This document shows positions 1 to 5,762 of a stretch of DNA of 5,851 nucleotides, piece after piece. A program made the translations under genes and the position numbers. The notes beneath the pieces were generated by a model. The model was not told where the DNA came from. It made no database searches and saw only the letters and a program-made list of their open reading frames with translations. This DNA comes from Peptococcaceae bacterium (GTDB lineage Bacteria > Bacillota > Dehalobacteriia > UBA7702), in the NCBI GenBank assembly GCA_019415505.1, contig DXZC01000124.1, forward strand, positions 1 to 5,851, written 5' to 3'. Numbering within the stretch: position 1 is the stretch's first letter; each line of letters opens with the position of its first letter.

Positions 1-35
1 CTCCTATGCGGCCTTACTCAAAGGACGCATAGGAG
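1..35. repeat. Near-perfect inverted repeat (hairpin) at the window edge
   Basis: CTCCTATGCG (1-10) pairs perfectly with CGCATAGGAG (26-35). After one mismatch the stem resumes with CCTT (12-15) against AAGG (21-24), leaving a five-base loop, ACTCA. That is 14 of 15 stem positions paired. On the minus strand the first arm encodes the Ser-Tyr-Ala-Ser-Phe end of the glutamate-cysteine ligase, and its stop codon lies across the loop and second arm. It could be an intrinsic terminator, but any T-run would lie outside the window. It could equally be a fold-back artefact at a contig end, and the repeat may continue beyond base 1. Confidence 0.8.
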
Positions 36-976
36 AGGGCAAAGGGCATGTCCATGCTGTCTGCCATGCGTATCTCCAGAAAATTTTTCAAACGGATATC
101 AGGGAAAAACATGGATAGCACATGCTCAATATCCTCATCAGTCATTTCCTGCTCCTTATATATTTCTTTAACTGGCGTTTCACCAGTATAGCGCATTTTA
201 TCGCCGTCTGGCACCAAAATACAGGGGTGATTAAGGATGAAGTCAGCATAATCGCTAAAGCCGGTACCTTCCTGTAAAGAGAAATCCGGATTTACCGGCC
301 GGGAAAAGTCCACGTCATTCCAAATCATAGTGCGGGCTAAATGCTGGTTATACCTGGCGCCTTCAAATATAGGTGAATTATCGGTTAATAGAGCCAAAAG
401 AGGGCTCAAAATACTGGCAACATTATATATGCAGCGGAAATCTTCTTCATCAATATAGTCTAATGATACTTGGGTTGCCGCAGAACCACGCATCATATTA
501 ATGCCCCGGCTGCCCTTGGTCTGAAAGTAAGCGTCCATAAGTTCATAGCGTTCCTTAGGTATGAGGGGCATATCCGCCGCTTTATTCCGGGGCTGGTAGC
601 CAAGGTTAGCTAATTCATAGCCGCGCTTAACCAAGGCAGGGGAAAGTATTTTTAAAAATTTGCGGTAGTTATTCCTTATGCCATGAATAGAACGGTGGGG
701 AGATAGTGATACCTCCAACTGGGCGCCTGGCTCCAAGGTAATAATCATATCCTTGCCTTTAAGTCCGATGATATGTCCTTGGGATTCTATAGTTTCCTGA
801 AACTGGGGCGCTAGCTCTTGCAGAATTTCCTCAATGCCGTCATAATAGCCTATGGTCTTTCTGGTTTCCGCCTCTATGACAAAATGCTCTAATTCCAGGC
901 CAATTTTTCTTTTTTCCGGGGGAGTGGCGCCACCTTGAAAGTAATTTATCAATTTTTGCCGGTTATCTGGTTTCAT
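14..976 (-). CDS. gshA: Glutamate-cysteine ligase (GCS2 family), C-terminally truncated
   Basis: Predicted cytoplasmic ATP-dependent ligase that joins the gamma-carboxyl of glutamate to cysteine, giving gamma-glutamylcysteine, the first step of glutathione-type thiol synthesis. In the 320-residue product I see IGLELEHFVIE (25-35, metal/substrate-binding Glu residues), EPGAQLEVSLSPH (82-94), RGSAATQVSLDY (163-174), NSPIFEG (200-206) and FPDIRLKNFLEIRMADS (291-307), all in the order known for plant/proteobacterial-type GCS2 ligases. The ATG at 974-976 is chosen because GAGGT lies five bases upstream and the family's N-terminus begins there. A GTG at 1025-1027 would add 17 residues but falls inside a hairpin. 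Family members usually run to about 430 or more residues and continue past the ALSYASF position with a KGL(L/F)Y(D/N)-type segment and a helical tail. Here a stop cuts off roughly 100 residues. The family call is firm; the gene being intact is not. An EgtA-like or other carboxylate-amine ligase role is the alternative. Confidence 0.85.
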   Translation of the reverse strand: MKPDNRQKLINYFQGGATPPEKRKIGLELEHFVIEAETRKTIGYYDGIEEILQELAPQFQETIESQGHIIGLKGKDMIITLEPGAQLEVSLSPHRSIHGIRNNYRKFLKILSPALVKRGYELANLGYQPRNKAADMPLIPKERYELMDAYFQTKGSRGINMMRGSAATQVSLDYIDEEDFRCIYNVASILSPLLALLTDNSPIFEGARYNQHLARTMIWNDVDFSRPVNPDFSLQEGTGFSDYADFILNHPCILVPDGDKMRYTGETPVKEIYKEQEMTDEDIEHVLSMFFPDIRLKNFLEIRMADSMDMPFALSYASFE

Positions 977-981
977 TTTGT

Positions 982-986
982 ACCTC
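982..986 (-). promoter_or_regulatory. Ribosome binding site deciding the glutamate-cysteine ligase start
   Basis: GAGGT on the minus strand, five bases before the ATG at 974-976. The upstream in-frame starts (GTG at 1025-1027, ATGs at 992-994 and 986-988) lack a comparable site, so this one fixes the start. Confidence 0.65.
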
Positions 987-1025
987 ATTTTCATAATATG
1001 CGCCAATTTAAAATTTTTATAAATC

Positions 1026-1058
1026 ACAACAAGCTGATATATAATACCAGCTTGCTGT
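1026..1058 (-). terminator. Hairpin between the PBP and ligase genes, probable terminator/attenuator
   Basis: Read on the minus strand, ACAGCAAGCTG (1058-1048) pairs with CAGCTTGTTGT (1036-1026) over 11 positions with one G-U pair. The AT-rich centre can add about four more pairs, leaving a three-base loop. It starts ten bases after the PBP stop codon. The following sequence is A/T-rich but has no clean T-run, so termination may be partial. It covers the GTG at 1025-1027, which argues against that codon as the ligase start. Confidence 0.55.
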
Positions 1059-1067
1059 CGTCATCTA

Positions 1068-3443
1068 TTAACCCGCTTTCAGTAAAATATTAATATTATC
1101 TATTATTTGCAATACCTGCGTAATATCACTGTCAGCTTTTAAAGCTTGGCGGTAATTGTAATTATATAAGAACTGAGCATTACTCAGGGATATCTCCCCG
1201 CTGGATTCCGGTAAAGGCACGTCATCATCGGGACCTGGATCCGGTGTGGGGGTGGGCTCAGGAGTAGGTGTAGGATCGGGTGTTGGCGTCGGTGTGGGGG
1301 TTGGCGTTGGAGTCGGCTCAGGTTCAGGTTCGGGTGTATTAGTATCTTCCGGTTTCTCCTCTTCCGGTTCCTCCTCTTCTGGTTCTTCCTCTTCGTTGTC
1401 CACATAGGTAGAATCATCGGAAGTGTCCACTCCGATTTTATAACCATCGGGTTTTTCCCAATCGCTGGACGGTACATCCTCTAAGGCTGCTTGCACAATG
1501 CGTTTCCAAACTACAGCCGGGTATTGACCACCGTAGACGTTAACCATATATTGGGGAGTTCTATTGCCATCCTCATCGTAATGGTAATCGCTGTCAAAGC
1601 CCATCCAACAAATACCGACAATATCGGGGGTGTAACCGGCCCACCAGGAGTCCTTGTTACCTTTTCTATTCCCAAAGGCGTCTGGGAGCTGGGTAGTTCC
1701 GGTTTTACCGGCAGCCGGTCGGCCGATATTGGCTCTGGTACCGGTACCGCTCTGAATTGTGGCTTTGAGCATGGTGTTCATGGAATATGCGGTACTCTCG
1801 CTCATTACCTGGGTTTTTTCCGGGGTATGCTCGTAAATAACATTGTCGTATTTATCTGTTATTTTTAAAATAGAGGTTGGTTCTATATAGTAACCGCCAT
1901 TGGCAAAGCAAGCGTAGGCTGTAGCTAAATTAAGGGGGGATACGCCGTAAGTTATACCGCCTAAGGCTAACGCCGGCCCCTTATCATCCTCTACCAGGGG
2001 CAGTCCGCAGGCCACGGCAAAGTCCCAACCAGTTTCTACTCCTATTTCATTGAGTAGGCGTACAGCTGTAACGTTAACGGAGTATTTAAGAGCTGTAGTC
2101 ATGTTAATCATGCCCCGGTAGGTGCCGTCATAGTTGGAGGGACGGTAGCGGCCGGAGGTGAAGGGGGCGTCTAAAATACGGTAATTGGGCGAGTAACCTT
2201 CCTCTAAAGCCGGCCCGTAAACGGCAATGGGTTTAATTACCGAACCTGGCTGCCGTCCTCTAATGGAATTTTCACCGGTGGTATTACCTGTAGCATAGGT
2301 TGCTCTGTCTAAGCCGAAGCGGGCGGTGTATTCCCGGCCGCCTTGCATACCTAAAATCTCGCCGGTATTGGGCTCAATGAATACTGCGGCGCTCTGTAAT
2401 TGATCAACGCCTACGCCCTTGGGGAAAAGACCATCGTTAGCATAAGTATCTGTGCAGGCTTGCTGGGTTTTACTATCCTTAGTGGTGTAAATTTTAAAGC
2501 CGCCTGTGTAAATGTTCTTCTTGGCATAACCCAGCTCTTCAATAATTTCACCTGCTTCTGTAATGGCATAATCTGTGAGCCAGTCAAACCCTGCGGTGCT
2601 GTCGTCTAAGGGTTGTATGTCAGTAACTATTTCCTCAGCCTTGGCAGTTTCAGCTTCTTCCTCTGTGATATAGCCGTATTTAACCATATTATTGAGGACT
2701 TTGTTGCGTCCAGCCACTGCTTTGTCCATATTTTTATCGGGAGCATAAGTGTTAGGCGAGGGGAGCATACCTATAAGCATGGCGCACTCGCTTAAAGTAC
2801 AATCGCTGATGCTCTTATTAAAATAATGTTGGGCCGCGGCCTCAACCCCGTAAACGCTTTGGCCAAAGAATACCTCGTTTAAATAGAAGGTAAGGATTTC
2901 CTCTTTGGTATAGGTGCGCTCGATCTGCATGGCCAACAGCGTCTCTTGAATTTTACGGTCAATTTTCTTAATCTGCGTATTGAGAATAGCGTTTCTAGCC
3001 AGTTGCATAGTAATTGTGGAGCCGCCTTGGGCAGCTGAACCACTCTTTAAGTCGGCAACTGCCGCGCCGATTACCCGGATAAAGTCAACGCCGCTGTGAT
3101 CGTAAAATCTATTATCCTCAGTAGAAATAACCGCGTCTATCAAATAGTCGGGAAAGGCGCTGTATTCAACAATATCACGGTTTTCCTCACCGTGAATTTC
3201 TACCAGAAATTCGCCGTCCCTGTCATATATTTGACTCTTGCCTTCCTGAACTATTTCCGTCCATTCTGGCAGCTCATTATAGTTAGTCACCACCAAATAA
3301 GCGGCAACCGCTCCGCCGGCTAAGATAAGAAATAAAATAAGTAAAACAATAATAAGGGCTATTCTTTTACCTACTGAACTCTTTTTCTTTTTCTTCTTCT
3401 TTGGCTTTTTCGTACGAGGTTCTTTACGTGGTTTTTCGGACAT
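1068..3443 (-). CDS. ponA: Class A penicillin-binding protein, PBP1A family (glycosyltransferase/transpeptidase)
   Basis: Membrane-anchored bifunctional enzyme that polymerises lipid II into glycan strands and cross-links the stem peptides. Numbering from the chosen start (791 residues): a lysine-rich cytoplasmic head (about 12-24), one membrane segment (27-52), then a GT51 domain with EDNRFYDH (109-116, catalytic Glu109), GGSTITMQLARN (140-151) and YLNEVFFGQSVYG (187-199). The transpeptidase domain has SVIK (401-404, acylated Ser401), SVN (455-457) and KTGTT (580-584). All catalytic motifs are present. The extracellular end is a Glu/Pro then Thr/Pro-rich linker (about 684-736) and a 50-residue unrecognised tail (742-791). 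The start at 3441-3443 is preferred because GGAGG lies upstream; the ATG at 3459-3461 would add six residues but has no such site. The symbol is given at family level, since clostridia carry several class A paralogues. Probably transcribed from the divergent promoter at 3521-3550. Confidence 0.95.
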   Translation of the reverse strand: MSEKPRKEPRTKKPKKKKKKKSSVGKRIALIIVLLILFLILAGGAVAAYLVVTNYNELPEWTEIVQEGKSQIYDRDGEFLVEIHGEENRDIVEYSAFPDYLIDAVISTEDNRFYDHSGVDFIRVIGAAVADLKSGSAAQGGSTITMQLARNAILNTQIKKIDRKIQETLLAMQIERTYTKEEILTFYLNEVFFGQSVYGVEAAAQHYFNKSISDCTLSECAMLIGMLPSPNTYAPDKNMDKAVAGRNKVLNNMVKYGYITEEEAETAKAEEIVTDIQPLDDSTAGFDWLTDYAITEAGEIIEELGYAKKNIYTGGFKIYTTKDSKTQQACTDTYANDGLFPKGVGVDQLQSAAVFIEPNTGEILGMQGGREYTARFGLDRATYATGNTTGENSIRGRQPGSVIKPIAVYGPALEEGYSPNYRILDAPFTSGRYRPSNYDGTYRGMINMTTALKYSVNVTAVRLLNEIGVETGWDFAVACGLPLVEDDKGPALALGGITYGVSPLNLATAYACFANGGYYIEPTSILKITDKYDNVIYEHTPEKTQVMSESTAYSMNTMLKATIQSGTGTRANIGRPAAGKTGTTQLPDAFGNRKGNKDSWWAGYTPDIVGICWMGFDSDYHYDEDGNRTPQYMVNVYGGQYPAVVWKRIVQAALEDVPSSDWEKPDGYKIGVDTSDDSTYVDNEEEEPEEEEPEEEKPEDTNTPEPEPEPTPTPTPTPTPTPDPTPTPEPTPTPDPGPDDDVPLPESSGEISLSNAQFLYNYNYRQALKADSDITQVLQIIDNINILLKAG
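1236..1394 (-). repeat. Low-complexity Glu/Pro and Thr/Pro repeat tract within the PBP gene
   Basis: This stretch encodes an acidic EEEEP-type run followed by many Thr-Pro and Glu-Pro dipeptides. At the DNA level it is a degenerate six-base repeat. It most likely forms an extended spacer through the wall, as in many surface proteins of Gram-positive bacteria. Such tracts are prone to slippage, so the repeat number may vary between strains. A 97-residue open frame on the same strand (1184-1477) is only a frame-shifted shadow of this repeat. Confidence 0.8.
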
Positions 3444-3454
3444 TTTTTTACTTT

Positions 3455-3459
3455 CCTCC
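3455..3459 (-). promoter_or_regulatory. Ribosome binding site for the PBP gene
   Basis: GGAGG on the minus strand, overlapping the last base of the ATG at 3459-3461 and lying 11 bases upstream of the ATG at 3441-3443. The spacing is long but usable. Nothing resembling a ribosome binding site precedes the outer ATG, so the inner start is favoured. Confidence 0.5.
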
Positions 3460-3520
3460 ATACAGTTTTATCATTCGATTTTTAAGTTATTTATGGATTT
3501 TATACATAGAGATATAGTCT

Positions 3521-3550
3521 ATTATAGCATATGTGCCATGGTTTTGACCA
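3521..3550 (-). promoter_or_regulatory. Probable extended -10 promoter for the PBP gene
   Basis: On the minus strand there is a consensus -10 TATAAT (3526-3521) preceded by TGC, an extended -10 element. TGGTCA (3550-3545) matches four of six bases of the -35 consensus at an 18-base spacing. Transcription would begin near 3514, leaving a leader of about 70 bases. A short dyad, ATAGA/TCTAT (3506-3510 and 3518-3522), overlaps the expected start point. Confidence 0.6.
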
Positions 3551-3558
3551 GTCTAACC

Positions 3559-3587
3559 TTGTTAATTTTCGCAAAATATGATAAAAT
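3559..3587 (+). promoter_or_regulatory. Probable extended -10 promoter for the DUF3842-nadE operon
   Basis: TTGTTA (3559-3564) and TAAAAT (3582-3587) are 17 bases apart, and TG at 3579-3580 gives an extended -10. Transcription would start near 3594, with a leader of about 64 bases. A seven-base inverted repeat, TAATTTT/AAAATTA (3563-3569 and 3583-3589), spans the spacer and -10 and could be an operator, though the region is AT-rich enough for this to be chance. Confidence 0.6.
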
Positions 3588-3645
3588 TATGGGAAATAAT
3601 TTGTGAACGCGCAAAAAGTATGTTTTAATACCATAGCTGAACAAC

Positions 3646-3653
3646 AAAGGAGG
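3646..3653 (+). promoter_or_regulatory. Strong ribosome binding site of the first operon gene
   Basis: AAAGGAGG, four bases before the ATG at 3658-3660. It is close to a full anti-16S match and confirms the DUF3842 start. Confidence 0.85.
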
Positions 3654-3657
3654 CTCC

Positions 3658-4086
3658 ATGAAAATAGCTGTTATAGACGGTCAGGGCGGTGGCATTGGCA
3701 AACATATTACGGAAAAAATTCGCCGGGTAGTTAGTGAGGAAACGGAAATAATTGCCTTGGGTACCAACGCCTTAGCCACGGCTTGTATGCTTAAAGCTGG
3801 GGCCAATGAAGGCGCCACTGGTGAAAATGCTATTGTCTTTACGGTAAAGCAAGTGGATATTATTGTGGGCGCCATTTCCTTGTTGGCGGCCAATAGTATG
3901 CTGGGTGAGGTATCGCCCCGCATAGCCGCGGCGGTTGGCGAATCACCGGCGAAAAAAATACTATTGCCAGTGAACCGTAGCGGCATTGAGATTATTGGCG
4001 TGTCTAAGGAGCCTTTGCCTCATCAAATAGAGGAACTAGCTTCTTTAGTGCGTAAATATGAGGGAGAACAAAATGGGCGGGGTTAA
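3658..4086 (+). CDS. DUF3842 family protein, Rossmann-like N-terminus
   Basis: A 142-residue protein matching the DUF3842 family over its whole length as I remember it, with MKIAVIDGQGGGIGK at the start, EIIALGTNALATACMLKAGAN (32-52), GATGENAIV (53-61), DIIVGAISLLAANSMLGE (68-85) and SPAKKILLPVNRSGIEIIGV (95-114). No function is established for the family to my knowledge. The first 15 residues read as a beta strand plus a glycine-rich loop (GQGGGIG) like those of dinucleotide-binding Rossmann folds, so nucleotide or cofactor binding is a reasonable inference, not shown. No signal peptide or membrane segment, so cytoplasmic. It is the first gene of a four-gene operon ending in nadE, behind a strong ribosome binding site. 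Its last 14 bases overlap the next gene. Confidence 0.88.
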   Translation: MKIAVIDGQGGGIGKHITEKIRRVVSEETEIIALGTNALATACMLKAGANEGATGENAIVFTVKQVDIIVGAISLLAANSMLGEVSPRIAAAVGESPAKKILLPVNRSGIEIIGVSKEPLPHQIEELASLVRKYEGEQNGRG

Positions 4087-4261
4087 GGCTGATTTAAGAA
4101 ATAAGGGCGCAGAAAACTTCTTGCCGGCAGTAATAGATAATATAGTTTCTCGTAGTGAGGCAATGGTCTTGGAAGGTAATGGTCGTCAACGTAATGCTCT
4201 CAGCGCCACCATAGTGGTAGAGTCTCTTGCCAGCTATAAAAAAGTTTTGGAGCGTGCCTGA
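4073..4261 (+). CDS. Unrecognised 62-residue protein in the nadE operon
   Basis: I do not recognise this protein. The ATG at 4073-4075 is chosen because GGGAG (4062-4066) lies six bases upstream; an in-frame ATG at 4058-4060 would add five residues but has no site. The gene overlaps the end of the DUF3842 gene by 14 bases and ends one base before the UPF0280 start, so it is embedded in the coupled operon and very likely translated. The product is small and soluble with no Cys and no membrane segment. It has a charged N-terminus (KADLRNKGAEN), a central EGNGRQRNALSATIVVES segment (33-50) that could form a turn and a strand, and a basic C-terminus. It could be an accessory subunit of a neighbour. 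It does not resemble the metal-binding CooT-type small proteins. Confidence 0.7.
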   Translation: MGGVKADLRNKGAENFLPAVIDNIVSRSEAMVLEGNGRQRNALSATIVVESLASYKKVLERA

Positions 4262-4262
4262 T

Positions 4263-4955
4263 ATGTTTTGTCAACCCATAGCTTCTCAGCCTCACCAAAC
4301 CTCCTTTACTGTGGATATTCGTGACCTATCCTTATCTGTGACCATGGAGCCTTATGGCGCTGTAGCCAATATAAAGGAAGATCTCTATTACACAGTTTAC
4401 GCTGTTAAAAAAGAAGTTGATTGCTTTTTAACTGAGCGGCCCGATATTCGTTACGCTGTTGAACCCGTGGCTGTTAGGGGGGACGAGCCTTCCTTTCTGG
4501 CTGCTGTTATGAAAACTTCTAATGCTCTAAATGTTGGGCCTATGCCAGGGCTAACAGGAGCTTTTGCCGATTTAGCCCTGGAATTTTTGGTAACTCAAGG
4601 ACGGGATATTGTGGTGTCGTGCGGTTCTGCTTTAGCTTTAAGCCGCTCCCAGGAAACTCAATTACTCCTTTCTCAGGCTGGCAGCCAGAATGATTTAGCG
4701 GTGGCAATTCCCCCTAAAAAAATTGGCGTGGCCTTTAGCGATAGTATTTTAGTAGTAGCAAAAACATCTGCTCTGGCTGGCGTTGCGGTTCAGAGCGGAA
4801 CCGGGGAATTAACCGCTGGCGGCAACCCTAGCGATGTGATTGAGGCCTTAAAGCCCCATGTTGGTATCAGGGGCGGTATTATAGAATATAACGATAAATT
4901 AGGGTTTTGGGGTGGAGTAGCCCCTCTCCCCTTAAGCGAGGTGCGTAGTAAATGA
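4263..4955 (+). CDS. Divergent UPF0280 (COG2122, ApbE-like fold) family protein
   Basis: A 230-residue cytoplasmic protein. UPF0280-like parts are the acidic helix around YAVKKEVDCFLTERPD (46-61), LEP-like VEPVAV (67-71), NVGPMPGLTGAFADLA (90-105), a DSILVVAKTSALAGVA helix (160-175) and the C-terminal GIRGGIIEYNDKLGFWGG (201-218). UPF0280 is related to the flavin-transferase ApbE; in Methanosarcina a COG2122 protein has been linked to cysteine/homocysteine synthesis from sulfide. In this copy the usual NGGD(I/L) motif reads SCGSAL (119-124), and the usual CTS(S/A)GTVG segment is missing between GVAF (155-158) and SDS (159-161). There is no frame break to explain it, so the ApbE-type active site is probably altered or lost. 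The ATG at 4263-4265 follows GGAG (4249-4252) by ten bases; a TTG at 4227 is less likely. The last four bases overlap nadE. Confidence 0.75.
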   Translation: MFCQPIASQPHQTSFTVDIRDLSLSVTMEPYGAVANIKEDLYYTVYAVKKEVDCFLTERPDIRYAVEPVAVRGDEPSFLAAVMKTSNALNVGPMPGLTGAFADLALEFLVTQGRDIVVSCGSALALSRSQETQLLLSQAGSQNDLAVAIPPKKIGVAFSDSILVVAKTSALAGVAVQSGTGELTAGGNPSDVIEALKPHVGIRGGIIEYNDKLGFWGGVAPLPLSEVRSK

Positions 4956-5710
4956 CAGAAGGATATAAAGCCTCTATAGAGATGATGACGGAGGAAATTG
5001 TGGCCTGGTTAAGAGAGTATAAGGCCGGCACGGGTCAAGCTGGTTTTGTGGTTGGACTATCCGGCGGTATAGACTCAGCAGTAGTGGCCCAACTGATTGC
5101 CAGGGCTTGCCCGGAGCATTCCCTAGGCGTCATTATGCCGGCGGGTAATTTGCCTATTGACGCTGAACATGGCATTTTATCTGCTCAAGCCGCCAATTTG
5201 CCTTATGTGACCGTGGACCTAACAGAGGAGCGGCAAAGGCTCACCGACTCGGTAGCCGCAGCTTTGTCGTCTCAAGGCTTAGGGGCTGAGGAACCCCGTA
5301 TGGTACAGGGCAATATTGGCGCCAGATTGCGGATGACCACCCTATACGCTGTAGGCAATTCCCTTAATTATTTGGTGGTAGGTACTGACAATCTAGCTGA
5401 ATCCTATACTGGTTATTTTACGAAATACGGTGATGGCGGTGTGGATATTCAACCTATTTCTCATTTGACCAAGGGTGAAGTCTATGCCATGGCCCAATAC
5501 CTCGGTGTACCCAAAGCTATTATTGACCGGGCGCCTAGCGCCGGATTTTTCCATAACCAAACCGATGAAGCTGAGTTGGGTGTAGCGTACGAGGAAATAG
5601 ACGCCTACCTCCAAGGTGAGAATATTTCTGGCGAAAAACGCCGCATAATCGAGGAACTACACGAAAAATCACAGCATAAAAGACATATGCCTCCTACTGT
5701 TAAGGACTAA
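4952..5710 (+). CDS. nadE: Ammonia-dependent NAD(+) synthetase
   Basis: Cytoplasmic enzyme that adenylates nicotinic acid adenine dinucleotide with ATP and amidates it with ammonia, the last step of NAD synthesis. The 252-residue product is full length for the short, glutaminase-free type. It shows the ATP-pyrophosphatase loop SGGIDSA (37-43), GNIGARLRM (120-128), GTDNLAE (144-150), GYFTKYGDGGVDIQPISHLTKGEV (in two parts, 154-165 and 166-177), PSAG (195-198), QTDEAELG (203-210) and the C-terminal KRHMPP (243-248). No glutaminase domain is attached, so ammonia must come from the cell pool or a separate protein. The ATG overlaps the UPF0280 stop as ATGA, with GAGGT (4938-4942) nine bases upstream, so translation is coupled. 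It is the last gene of the operon. Confidence 0.97.
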   Translation: MTEGYKASIEMMTEEIVAWLREYKAGTGQAGFVVGLSGGIDSAVVAQLIARACPEHSLGVIMPAGNLPIDAEHGILSAQAANLPYVTVDLTEERQRLTDSVAAALSSQGLGAEEPRMVQGNIGARLRMTTLYAVGNSLNYLVVGTDNLAESYTGYFTKYGDGGVDIQPISHLTKGEVYAMAQYLGVPKAIIDRAPSAGFFHNQTDEAELGVAYEEIDAYLQGENISGEKRRIIEELHEKSQHKRHMPPTVKD

Positions 5711-5719
5711 TACCTGAAA

Positions 5720-5762
5720 TTTACTTATAATATCATATGCTAAAGCATTAGGTGTAAGTAAA
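5720..5762 (+). terminator. Weak dyad downstream of nadE, possible terminator
   Basis: TTTACTTA (5720-5727) pairs with TAAGTAAA (5755-5762), and a small ATGC/GCAT hairpin (5737-5740 and 5745-5748) sits inside. It begins ten bases after the nadE stop. The stem is AT-rich and only short T-runs follow, so efficient intrinsic termination is doubtful. The remaining 89 bases (5763-5851) are AT-rich and contain no gene that I can support. Confidence 0.35.

Noticed and set aside
1184..1477. 97-residue open frame on the minus strand, rich in Arg, Lys and Pro
   Set aside because: It lies wholly inside the PBP gene in another frame and its composition follows the Thr/Pro repeat; it has no ribosome binding site of its own.
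1491..1868. 125-residue plus-strand open frame antisense to the PBP transpeptidase domain
   Set aside because: The opposite strand carries SVIK/SVN/KTG-domain coding sequence with full conservation; the plus-strand product has no recognisable domain and no start signals.
2400..3323. Three plus-strand open frames (2400-2609, 2613-2795, 3096-3323)
   Set aside because: All are antisense shadows of the GT51 region of the PBP gene; they have hydrophobic, motif-free products and no promoter or ribosome binding sites.
3681..3986. 101-residue minus-strand open frame
   Set aside because: Shadow of the DUF3842 gene, which has a strong ribosome binding site and family-wide conservation.
356..5323. Six GGCGCC palindromes (356, 722, 926, 3811, 3868, 5318), more than I would guess for this base composition
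   Set aside because: All lie in coding sequence, mostly at Gly-Ala or similar codon pairs; the count is too small and was chosen after looking, so no motif function is claimed.
5393..5614. 73-residue minus-strand open frame
   Set aside because: Shadow of nadE, lying opposite its conserved GTDNLAE to QTDE motifs.
5726..5731. Perfect TATAAT just after nadE
   Set aside because: No -35-like sequence lies at a workable distance and no gene follows within the window; the region is AT-rich and the hexamer is part of the dyad.
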